A stretch of 64,000 nucleotides of DNA from Flavihumibacter soli (lineage in GTDB: Bacteria; Bacteroidota; Bacteroidia; Sphingobacteriales; Sphingobacteriaceae), in NCBI RefSeq assembly GCF_010692725.1, contig NZ_JAAFZB010000095.1, positions 496,001-560,000 of the forward strand, read 5' to 3'. Numbering within the stretch: position 1 is the first letter of the stretch; each line of letters starts with the position of its first letter. The notes beneath the pieces were generated by a model. It had not been told where the DNA came from and ran no database searches. It saw nothing but the letters and a program-made list of their open reading frames with translations. Below, piece by piece: positions 53,863-61,351 of this stretch. The position numbers and the translations under genes were made by a program.

Positions 53863-54707
53863 GCATGAATAAGATACTTTGTCTTTGTTTTCTGGTGTTA
53901 AGTATGAGTTGCAGCGCCCAAAAAGATCTCCCTAAAAAAGGCTGGATCAGTCTTTTTAATGGTAAGGACCTGAAAGATTGGAACATTAAGATCAAAGGGC
54001 ACGACCTGAATGAAAATTTTGCCAATACTTTCCGCGTTGAAGATGGCATAATGAAGGTTGATTACAGCGGTTACAAAGACTGGAATGAACAGTACGGACA
54101 TATATTTCACAAGAATAAGTACTCGGCCTACCTGCTGGTAGTGGAATACCGCTTCACCGGCGAACAGATCGCGGGCGGGCCGGGATGGGCATGGCGGAAC
54201 AGCGGTGCCATGCTGCATTCGCAGGCACCGGAAAGCATGTTAAAGGACCAGGATTTCCCCATTTCCCTCGAAGCCCAGTTTTTAGGAGGCAATGGAAAAG
54301 AGGAACGTAGCACACTGAATCTATGCACCCCGGGCACAAATGTCTTCCTGGACGGCAAGCTTTTCACAACGCACTGCGTCAACTCTTCCTCGAAGACCTA
54401 CGACGGCGATCAGTGGGTCAGGGTAGAGATGCTGGTGCTAGGCGATTCGATAAAGCATATCATAGACGGGAAAACTGTCCTGGAATATACCAATACACAG
54501 ATCGGCGGCGGCAATGTTGAGCCATTTGATCCTAAAGTCAAGGTTGATGGCAAGCCTTTGAAGGAAGGGTATATCGCCTTTCAGAGTGAAAGCCACCCTG
54601 TGGAGTTTCGCAGGATCGATCTTTTTAACCTGGAAAAATATATGTCAGACCAGGATAAACTGCGGGGGGTTGTAGCTGACTTATTAGCGCCTGGTGCGGG
54701 TCGTTAG
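53859..54707 (+). CDS. DUF1080 (3-keto-disaccharide hydrolase-like) lipoprotein
   Basis: A 282-residue lipoprotein. The signal MNKILCLCFLVLSMSC ends at a lipobox Cys. The DUF1080 fold follows: GWISLFNGKDLKDWNIKIKGHDL, YGHIFHKNKYSAYLLVVEYRF, NSGAMLHSQAPESM and PISLEAQFLGG. Family members cleave 3-keto-glycosides; a Bacteroidota partner would be a glycoside 3-dehydrogenase, not present here. Starts at 53859 or 53865 are equivalent. Confidence 0.88.
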   Translation: MSMNKILCLCFLVLSMSCSAQKDLPKKGWISLFNGKDLKDWNIKIKGHDLNENFANTFRVEDGIMKVDYSGYKDWNEQYGHIFHKNKYSAYLLVVEYRFTGEQIAGGPGWAWRNSGAMLHSQAPESMLKDQDFPISLEAQFLGGNGKEERSTLNLCTPGTNVFLDGKLFTTHCVNSSSKTYDGDQWVRVEMLVLGDSIKHIIDGKTVLEYTNTQIGGGNVEPFDPKVKVDGKPLKEGYIAFQSESHPVEFRRIDLFNLEKYMSDQDKLRGVVADLLAPGAGR

Positions 54708-54792
54708 CAGGGAAACTTTCCGTGTCCCTGCAGGATGCCAAATTCTTTTATTAAAATAATTCTAAAAATTCATGTTCGCTTCATCTTGCCGG

Positions 54793-54804
54793 TACAAATT
54801 TGTA
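54793..54804. promoter_or_regulatory. Palindrome TACAAATTTGTA upstream of the Lys-rich gene
   Basis: A perfect 12-base palindrome about 45 bases before the ATG at 54849. It overlaps a TTTG that could be part of a promoter. Operator function is a guess. Confidence 0.3.
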
Positions 54805-54848
54805 TCAGTGAATAACGACAAATTGAGCAGAACCTAAGAATTAGAATT

Positions 54849-55460
54849 ATGAAAACAAGACTATTAGTAGCCGCAGCTTTATTGTTTAGTGCTTCCTCAT
54901 TTGCACAAACAACCGAAAAGAAAAATGAGCAGGGTGCCAAGGTAAGTGCCGAAGCGAAATCAAAAACCAGTGTAGGTAGTCACGGAGAAGCAGTTAGCGA
55001 AGTAGCCTCGTTAAAGTCAGAAGCTTCCGTAAAGGGAAAGAGCAGAACTGCTGATGAGCGGGCTGCGGATAAAGCGGTACGTAAAGCTGCCCGTGATGAG
55101 CGTAAGCACGATCAGAAGGAACTTGTTGCCGGGATCAAGTCGGATGCTGACGTACGGAAAGAAGAAAGATCAGTTGAATTAAAGTCAGAGATCGAAGCAC
55201 GGAAGGAATTATTCCGCGACAGTAAAGAGCAAGCGAAGGAAGCCAGGGAAGAAGCGAAGTCAGAAAGAAAGAACGCCGATGATGCCATCCTGAAAGCAGA
55301 AGTAAAAAGTAAATCTAAAGTTGAAAAGAAGAACAGGAAAGCAGACCGCCCGGCGAAAGTAAAAACCGGCGTGAAAGCGGGTACTGACGTTAAATTACGC
55401 GGCCCGCGTGTAGGGGCAAAAGTGCAGGGTTCAGCCGGCCTTGGACTTGGAATACTGTAA
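54849..55460 (+). CDS. Exported Ala/Lys/Glu-rich low-complexity protein
   Basis: A 203-residue protein with a signal peptide (MKTRLLVAAALLFSASSFAQ). The mature part is almost all charged or small residues, with long Lys/Glu/Ala/Ser helices (RADERAADKAVRKAARDE type) and a basic Gly/Val end. It looks like a stress or extracellular-matrix protein, or an intrinsically helical scaffold; no family is known to me. A terminator hairpin follows. Confidence 0.7.
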   Translation: MKTRLLVAAALLFSASSFAQTTEKKNEQGAKVSAEAKSKTSVGSHGEAVSEVASLKSEASVKGKSRTADERAADKAVRKAARDERKHDQKELVAGIKSDADVRKEERSVELKSEIEARKELFRDSKEQAKEAREEAKSERKNADDAILKAEVKSKSKVEKKNRKADRPAKVKTGVKAGTDVKLRGPRVGAKVQGSAGLGLGIL

Positions 55461-55492
55461 ACGGCTTCCACATATAATTATAATAGTTTGAA

Positions 55493-55530
55493 GGAGATTG
55501 CCGCTATCGCGGTAATCTTCTTTAGTTTTG
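55493..55530 (+). terminator. Terminator after the Ala/Lys-rich gene
   Basis: AGATTGCCGC (55495-55504) pairs with GCGGTAATCT (55509-55518) with one G-T pair and a TATC loop; wobble and Watson-Crick pairs extend it by two. TCTTTAGTTTT follows. Confidence 0.7.
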
Positions 55531-55538
55531 ATTTGAGA

Positions 55539-55883
55539 ATGAAAAATAAACTCTTTTACTGTCTCCTTTTTTTATTTGCGACTGCCTTTATTGGGGCACC
55601 GCTTCAAGCTGATGCAGAAATTGCTTTACAAAAAGATGTTCCTTTGCTTGCAGCGGCCGTGAGTATGCCGCGCTCTGTTGTCACCAATCACTCGTTTGAT
55701 CAGGATGATAAACAGGATAAAACTAAAAAGGGGAATCAAAAGCCTGACGTAAAAGAAGTACCTAAATCCCGGCGGCAGCCAAAGCCGGCGGCGGTTAAAT
55801 CAAAGGTCAAGATCAAGACGCCGGTTAAAAAGATCAAGCCGGTGATAAAAAAACCACTGCGGCTGGTTCATAAAAACCTTTGA
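55539..55883 (+). CDS. Exported Lys/Pro-rich basic protein
   Basis: A 114-residue protein with a signal peptide (MKNKLFYCLLFLFATAFIG..). The C-terminal half is very basic, with KVKIKTPVKKIKPVIKKPLR-like repeats of Lys, Pro and Val. I chose ATG 55539 over the TTG at 55488, which lies in the terminator hairpin. No family is recognised; a polyanion- or DNA-binding surface role would fit its charge but is a guess. Confidence 0.65.
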   Translation: MKNKLFYCLLFLFATAFIGAPLQADAEIALQKDVPLLAAAVSMPRSVVTNHSFDQDDKQDKTKKGNQKPDVKEVPKSRRQPKPAAVKSKVKIKTPVKKIKPVIKKPLRLVHKNL

Positions 55884-55909
55884 GCATAATTTTACTTTAG
55901 AATACTTAT

Positions 55910-56734
55910 ATGAAGTACTTATATACGATGTTGCTGTGTTGCATACTTGCCTTACCCGGACAGGCTCAGCAGGACTCAACAGCAAAATCCTCATTAATGC
56001 TGGCGGCGATCTATGGGAGTACGGCAAATTATTTTGGCCAGACAACCACCGAGAGACTTCCTTATGTGATGTCTTACGGCGCATACAGGCTTAAAGGGGG
56101 TTTGTATTTTGCCGCATCCGCATTAACATTACTAAACGATGCCAGCGGTGTCGCAGCAATCGATCTTTCTGCCGGTTATGGTTTCTCCCCAGTTAAAAAT
56201 CTGGAAGGAAATTTTAGTTATACCCGTTCTTTTTACCAGGAGAATGTACCCCTTCTGCAGGCTTCGAATGAAAATAATGTCAACGGTGAACTGGCGTTTA
56301 CCCACTTTCTGAAAAGCAGCGTAAGCGCGGATTACGCTTTCGGGACACTGGCAGATGTATTTGTTTCGTTTACCAATTCGAAGCTTATCAGCCTGGGCAG
56401 TTTCGGTGCGAATGATCTTATATCCATTGAACCCGCCTTTAGTGTTATCGGGGGAACGCAGCACTTTTACCAGACCTACACCACAGAAAAAAATCGAAAG
56501 GCGAAATTCCTTGATCCTTTATTTCCGGGAAACAAGCCTGAGCCTGAGACTACGACGGTGGAATCGACAAAATTCGATCTGCTGGCATATACCCTGGCCA
56601 TTCCCGTCTCTTATAACCGTTCCAACTATGGTATAGAAGCCGCTTACCAGGCCACTGTTGCCGGTAAGGAACTGGAAGGCCGATCGGATAAGCCTGTATC
56701 GATATTTAACCTGAGCATTTATTACATGTTTTGA
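55910..56734 (+). CDS. Probable outer-membrane beta-barrel protein
   Basis: A 274-residue exported protein (signal about 1-19, ending GQAQ). The mature part consists of alternating amphipathic strands (MSYGAYRLKGGLYFAASAL, ATVAGKELEGR) and ends in SIYYMF, the terminal aromatic of outer-membrane barrels. It ends 9 bases before the response-regulator GTG and may share its transcript. Confidence 0.72.
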   Translation: MKYLYTMLLCCILALPGQAQQDSTAKSSLMLAAIYGSTANYFGQTTTERLPYVMSYGAYRLKGGLYFAASALTLLNDASGVAAIDLSAGYGFSPVKNLEGNFSYTRSFYQENVPLLQASNENNVNGELAFTHFLKSSVSADYAFGTLADVFVSFTNSKLISLGSFGANDLISIEPAFSVIGGTQHFYQTYTTEKNRKAKFLDPLFPGNKPEPETTTVESTKFDLLAYTLAIPVSYNRSNYGIEAAYQATVAGKELEGRSDKPVSIFNLSIYYMF

Positions 56735-56743
56735 TCCGGATCT

Positions 56744-57424
56744 GTGAAGGTACTTATTATAGAAGATGAAAAGACGCTCGCACTGGAGATCAGGGCTTTT
56801 TTAAATAAGGCCTTTTATCTCTGTGAGATGGCGCATACAGGTGCCAAAGCATTAGAAATGCTCGACCTGAACCTGTATGACTTTATTCTTCTGGACCTTG
56901 GTTTGCCGGATATGGACGGACTGCAATTGCTGGAAGAAGCGAAAAAGCTGCATGCGGACGCAGCCTATATTATACTGACTGCACGAGGTAATATAGAAGA
57001 TCGCATCAAAGGGTTGGACCAGGGCGCAGATGATTACCTGCCCAAGCCCTTCTCTCTGCATGAACTTCAGTCACGTATGCAGGCTATCTCCCGCAGAAAG
57101 TTCGGCATCAGGAACGAGCTGATCCCGATAGGCGATTTTCATGTGGATCTGCAGAACCGTAGTCTGTCAAGCGGAAGCGATCAGATAGACCTTACACGCA
57201 AAGAATTTGACCTGCTGAGCTACCTGCTTCTGCATAAGAACAGGGTGCTTACGCGAATGCAACTAAGTGAACATATTTGGGGTAGCTTTACGGATGATGA
57301 TTGCGATTCCAATTATATCGATGTACATATTAAGAACATCCGGAAAAAATTAGGCAACTATGCGCCCGTCGACTGGCTGGAAACAGTCCGCGGTGTGGGG
57401 TATAAGATTAAGAAACAGTCGTGA
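56744..57424 (+). CDS. OmpR-family response regulator
   Basis: A 226-residue regulator with a receiver domain (IIEDEK, phospho-Asp in FILLDLGLP, Lys in YLPKPF) and a winged-helix domain (LTRKEFDLLSYLLLH..NYIDVHIKNIRKKLG). It starts with GTG at 56744; no ATG is available. It overlaps the kinase start by four bases (GTGA). The likely targets are the neighbouring exported-protein genes, by position only. Confidence 0.94.
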   Translation: MKVLIIEDEKTLALEIRAFLNKAFYLCEMAHTGAKALEMLDLNLYDFILLDLGLPDMDGLQLLEEAKKLHADAAYIILTARGNIEDRIKGLDQGADDYLPKPFSLHELQSRMQAISRRKFGIRNELIPIGDFHVDLQNRSLSSGSDQIDLTRKEFDLLSYLLLHKNRVLTRMQLSEHIWGSFTDDDCDSNYIDVHIKNIRKKLGNYAPVDWLETVRGVGYKIKKQS

Positions 57425-58779
57425 AACTATTTTCTAAGCTTACACTTTTCATTACGTTGTCAAAGCTGGCAATAGTACTTCTTTTTGTACTGAGCCTGCC
57501 GTACCTGGTAGAGAACATCGCCTCAGAGTATACCAATAATTACCTGCGGCAGCAGTGCCAGAAAGTAAAAGAGGTGATTGCCCGCAAGGGAATTGATTTC
57601 TACCTTGAAGGGAGTGATTCCTATGGAAGTTACACACTGTTAAAAGAAGAGTATATAGCCCTTGAAGCGACTGATAAGAGTCGTATACTGGATACAATTG
57701 AAAATACGCAGCGTGTTATTGAAGCTGATACCCTTAATTACCGGGTGCTAACGCACTCGTTCGATGTGGGCGATAAGCACTACCTCCTGGAGATCGGGAA
57801 GACCACGTCAACCATCAGCCAATATAACAAGCCACTGCAGCGGATCGCTTCGTATGTGCTGGTCGGCCTGATCGTGCTGACACTGATCGCGGATCTTGTT
57901 TTTACAAGATTATTGCTCCGGCCACTCGGCCAGATCATCCGCACGAAGCTTAAGAACAGGAAATTTCCTTTTCGGGATGATATCCCGCCAGTTAAAACCT
58001 CCACTTCAGATTTCAAATATCTTGATGAGTCGCTTATCCTACTTATGGAGCAGGTGCATGACGCTTTTGAGAAGGAAAGGGAATTCACTGCAAATGCCTC
58101 CCACGAATTGATGACACCCATCAGTATCCTGCAGAATAAGATTGAGAACCTGATGGATGATTTTGACGTGGATGAAGGCTTACAGGAACGACTGGCAGAT
58201 ATGCAGCGAACCTTGAACCGCCTGAAAAAGATCGTACGATCCCTGCTGCTGATCTCCCGCATAGAAAATGAACAGTTTGTTCGTTCGGAAAGCTGGAACG
58301 TGAAAGAGCTCTTTGAAACGGTGAAGGAAGAGATCGGTCATCGTATGGAAGAGCGGTTCATCAGTATGGAACTGGATATTAGTGCCGGCACAGTCTGGCA
58401 TCATATAAACCGGGATCTTATCTTCCAGCTGGTTTACAACCTGATCAATAATTCAATTAAATACAATAAGGACCTGGGAACGATACGCGTCAGCGAGGTG
58501 CATAGGAGCGGCAAGCCTTATCGCCTGATTATCCAGGACTCCGGGGTCGGGATCTCGGAGACCGACCTGCCGGCCATTTTTAATCGGTTTCGCAAACTCA
58601 ATACCGGCGAAGGAAGTGGTTATGGCCTGGGCCTTTCTATTGTAAAAAGCATCGCAGATTACCACCAGATCACTATCTCGGTAGATTCTGTTCCGGCTGA
58701 AGGTACGCGCTTTCAGTTGACGTTCCCGAAAGAGGTGATCAGCAGCAGCGATCAGGTGAGGAACTTATCCGCATCCTGA
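57421..58779 (+). CDS. Membrane sensor histidine kinase
   Basis: A 452-residue kinase with two membrane helices (about residues 7-28 and 142-162) around a ~110-residue periplasmic domain. HAMP-like and HisKA (NASHELMTPISIL) and HATPase (NLINNSIKYN, DSGVGIS, GYGLGLSIV) motifs follow. The start is GTG 57421, overlapping the regulator stop. The 3' end overlaps the convergent isomerase-like gene by 28 bases. Confidence 0.94.
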   Translation: MKLFSKLTLFITLSKLAIVLLFVLSLPYLVENIASEYTNNYLRQQCQKVKEVIARKGIDFYLEGSDSYGSYTLLKEEYIALEATDKSRILDTIENTQRVIEADTLNYRVLTHSFDVGDKHYLLEIGKTTSTISQYNKPLQRIASYVLVGLIVLTLIADLVFTRLLLRPLGQIIRTKLKNRKFPFRDDIPPVKTSTSDFKYLDESLILLMEQVHDAFEKEREFTANASHELMTPISILQNKIENLMDDFDVDEGLQERLADMQRTLNRLKKIVRSLLLISRIENEQFVRSESWNVKELFETVKEEIGHRMEERFISMELDISAGTVWHHINRDLIFQLVYNLINNSIKYNKDLGTIRVSEVHRSGKPYRLIIQDSGVGISETDLPAIFNRFRKLNTGEGSGYGLGLSIVKSIADYHQITISVDSVPAEGTRFQLTFPKEVISSSDQVRNLSAS

Positions 58780-59663
58780 TAAGATTTGATCAGCAGCTGT
58801 TCGCCCGCTTTTCCATCACCGGATTTGCCATGTTCCATTCCCAGTACTCCCTTATAGCCCTTGTTGTAGAGGTGCCTGAAGATATTTCCGTAATTGATCT
58901 CCCCTGTTCCCGGTTCATTCCTTCCCGGATTATCGCCAATCTGAACATAGGCTATCTCATCCCAGCAGAGATCGATATTATTGATCAGGTTTCCTTCATT
59001 ACGCTGCATATGATAGATATCAAACAGTATTTTACAGGAAGGACTCTTCACGGATTTGCAGATCATATGCGTCTGATGTGAATGCCTCAGGAACAATTCG
59101 GGAGTGTCACTGAGCGGTTCGAGAACCATGACCAGTCCGTGCGGTTCAAATATTTCAGCTCCGATCCTCAGTGCATCGATCACATGGCCGGTTTGAATAT
59201 CCAGGGGTAACTTCCGTTCGAAGAACCCGGGTACCACGGTTACCCACTTAGCCTGGCAGCGTTTGGCGGTGTCGACAGAACGGCGGCAGGCATCTGCAAA
59301 GCGGTCCTTGAATTCCTTTTTCCCGGTGGTCAGCGACGTTTTCCAGTTATCCCCAGCATCAACGACAAACACACCCATCTGCATCTGAAGCTTATCAAGC
59401 AATTTTCCGATCTGTTCCTGTTCGGCAACGGGCCGGAGGAGCATACCGTTATCTTCAATTGCCCGGAAGCCCTGGTCATGCATATACTGTATCTGATCCA
59501 GGAAGCTTTTTCCGGCATGATTGCTAAACTGTCCTTCATGCGGTGCATAGTTCATTTTAAACTTCAGGCCTTGCGGTTTGAGATCTTGAGCGAAAGCCAG
59601 CGGAGCAGCGGCAAGACTCAGGCCGGCAAGCATGCTGCTTTGAATGAAGGAACTTCTTTTCAT
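58752..59663 (-). CDS. Hydroxypyruvate-isomerase-like TIM-barrel protein
   Basis: A 303-residue exported sugar-isomerase-like protein (AP endonuclease family 2 / Hyi type). The signal MKRSSFIQSSMLAGLSLAAAPLAFA begins with a basic pair but lacks an RR twin-arginine motif. The TIM barrel carries metal ligands in MVLEPLSDTP (Glu), KILFDIYHMQ (Asp and His) and LGMEHGKSGDG (Glu). The upstream Met codon at 59717 falls in the promoter region, so ATG 59663 is used. Sugar-keto or inositol substrates are possible. Confidence 0.87.
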   Translation of the reverse strand: MKRSSFIQSSMLAGLSLAAAPLAFAQDLKPQGLKFKMNYAPHEGQFSNHAGKSFLDQIQYMHDQGFRAIEDNGMLLRPVAEQEQIGKLLDKLQMQMGVFVVDAGDNWKTSLTTGKKEFKDRFADACRRSVDTAKRCQAKWVTVVPGFFERKLPLDIQTGHVIDALRIGAEIFEPHGLVMVLEPLSDTPELFLRHSHQTHMICKSVKSPSCKILFDIYHMQRNEGNLINNIDLCWDEIAYVQIGDNPGRNEPGTGEINYGNIFRHLYNKGYKGVLGMEHGKSGDGKAGEQLLIKSYQDADKFLT

Positions 59664-59715
59664 GTCAGGGTGGAATTGTAATTTTTCTAAGTTAAAAAAT
59701 GTATTTACAATTGGC

Positions 59716-59749
59716 ATAAAAAAGCCCCGTTCGTTTCCGGACAGGGCTT
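59716..59749 (-). terminator. Terminator for the 63-residue protein gene
   Basis: AAGCCC/GGGCTT and GTTCG/CGGAC form a two-part stem with one mismatch and a TTTC loop. On the minus strand it ends in six T, 20 bases after the stop at 59769. Confidence 0.85.
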
Positions 59750-59768
59750 CATTGTTATATATTATTGG

Positions 59769-59960
59769 TTAGTTTTTCTTGGGAGCTTTGCTTTTAGTGT
59801 CAGCAGAGGCAGTTTTTTCTTTACTTTCCTTACTGCAGCACTTATCGCCTTTTTTACATTCTTTCTTCGTTTCGGCCTTTACATCTGCTTTAGGTGAAGT
59901 TTGTGCAGTAGCCAGGCTTACACAAGCCGCAAAAGCTAAAAGAGTGAATAATTTTTTCAT
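59769..59960 (-). CDS. Small exported Cys/Lys-rich protein
   Basis: A 63-residue protein with a signal peptide (MKKLFTLLAFAACVSLATAQ). The mature ~43 residues are Lys-rich with KKECKKGDKCCSKE: three Cys close together in a basic context. Such proteins occur across Bacteroidota without a known role; metal binding is conceivable. The start lies 24 bases after psd, and a terminator follows it, so it ends a minus-strand transcript. Confidence 0.75.
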   Translation of the reverse strand: MKKLFTLLAFAACVSLATAQTSPKADVKAETKKECKKGDKCCSKESKEKTASADTKSKAPKKN

Positions 59961-59984
59961 GAGCTTATAATAATATGGTTAATA

Positions 59985-60647
59985 CTATGCTTTTAAATCA
60001 GCTAAAACGGTTATGCCGCCTTTGACAGTCTCGCCCAATTTAACATTTATTTTGGTATCAAGAGGTAAAAATACATCAACTCTTGATCCAAATTTAATAA
60101 AGCCGAATTGCCCACCCTGCTCGGCGGTGTCACCCTCCTTAGAATAACAAACGATACGACGGGCCATAGCACCCGCAATTTGCCTGAACAATACCGCAAT
60201 ACCGCGATCGTTTTCAACTACAACGGTAGTCCGCTCGTTCTCTGTAGAGGACTTAGGATGCCAGGCCACGAGGAATTTCCCGGGATGATATTTGAAATAC
60301 TTAACAATACCGCCAATTGGATAGCGGTTCACATGCACATTGATAGGCGACATAAAAATGGAAAGCTGGATGCGGCGATCTTTTAAAAACTCGGTTTCTT
60401 CCGTCTCTTCAATCACAACCACCTTGCCGTCTGCGGGGCAGATAACGTGTGAATCGTGCGTTGATACTTCAATGCCGGGGCTCCGGAAGAACTGTAAAAT
60501 GATAATAAAAAGAGCGAAGGAAATGATATATGCAACCCAGTGTGCCCAGGTTGTATCCGGCAGAAAGAATTGCACCAGTGCATTTAAAACGAATATGAAT
60601 AAAATGCATAATGCGATAGAGGTATAGCCTTCTTTGTGAATGGTCAT
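59985..60647 (-). CDS. psd: Phosphatidylserine decarboxylase (short, archaeal type)
   Basis: A 220-residue PSD that makes phosphatidylethanolamine. It has two N-terminal membrane helices and the short form without the E. coli extension. The FMSPINVHVNRYPIGG and FGFIKFGSRVDVFLP blocks are typical; the GS in KFGSRV is the self-cleavage site whose Ser becomes the pyruvoyl group. It lies between hpt and the small exported-protein gene on the minus strand. Confidence 0.93.
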   Translation of the reverse strand: MTIHKEGYTSIALCILFIFVLNALVQFFLPDTTWAHWVAYIISFALFIIILQFFRSPGIEVSTHDSHVICPADGKVVVIEETEETEFLKDRRIQLSIFMSPINVHVNRYPIGGIVKYFKYHPGKFLVAWHPKSSTENERTTVVVENDRGIAVLFRQIAGAMARRIVCYSKEGDTAEQGGQFGFIKFGSRVDVFLPLDTKINVKLGETVKGGITVLADLKA

Positions 60648-60788
60648 TATTTAATATGGGGTTATTGTTTGTCTATATTTGAAGAGTGTTCTACTCTGAA
60701 GTGGATTAAATAGTTTCGCTTCCTGCCTTGCGCATTCTACATTTGGCGTAAAATTACTGTTTTGCAGGCTCTTTTTAAGCGTTTAAGT

Positions 60789-61340
60789 TCAGGTTTCTGT
60801 CGGAACGTAACGGGCGCGGTAAATGTCTTTAAGATTACGGCCCAATCCATTATAGTCCAGCCCATAGCCGACGACGAATTCATCAGGTATCTCGAAGCCA
60901 ACATAGGTGATCTCCTGGATATCCTCTTTAAGGGATTTAGGCTTCAATAAAAGAGTGCAGACGCAGATTGAGGCGGGGCTTTGTTCGTGGATAAGATCAA
61001 TAAGATAACGAAGTGTGGCGCCCGTGTCGACGATATCTTCCACAATGATAACATCCCGATCTTTGAGATCCATTTGCAGTCCTATCCCCTTTTTGATCTC
61101 GCCGGTATTCATATCCCCATCATAGGAAGACACTTTAACGAAAGTTACTTCTGACGAGATGCTCACTTCCTTCATCAGATCAGCAAGGAAGATAAAACTG
61201 CCGTTCAGTACCCCTATAAATACCGGAACGCGGTTATCGTAATCAACGTTCAGTTGTATGCCGATCAGCCGGATACGTTTTTTAATCTGGTCGTATTCGA
61301 GCAGTAAATCGAAGTCCTTGTCGTCTATCTGAATATGCAT
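60789..61340 (-). CDS. hpt: Hypoxanthine phosphoribosyltransferase
   Basis: A 183-residue purine salvage enzyme. The PRPP loop VIIVEDIVDTGATLRYL is complete, as are the substrate loop (VKVSSYDGD) and the C-terminal FVVGYGLDYNGLGRNLKDIY. It converts hypoxanthine and guanine to nucleotides. It starts 11 bases after the transglycosylase gene, so the two are co-transcribed. Confidence 0.96.
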   Translation of the reverse strand: MHIQIDDKDFDLLLEYDQIKKRIRLIGIQLNVDYDNRVPVFIGVLNGSFIFLADLMKEVSISSEVTFVKVSSYDGDMNTGEIKKGIGLQMDLKDRDVIIVEDIVDTGATLRYLIDLIHEQSPASICVCTLLLKPKSLKEDIQEITYVGFEIPDEFVVGYGLDYNGLGRNLKDIYRARYVPTET

Positions 61341-61351
61341 TTTTTCGTTCT

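Noticed and set aside
54707-54731. GCAGGGA/TCCCTGC hairpin after the DUF1080 gene as a terminator
   Set aside because: Seven pairs and an 11-base loop but no T run; too weak to call.
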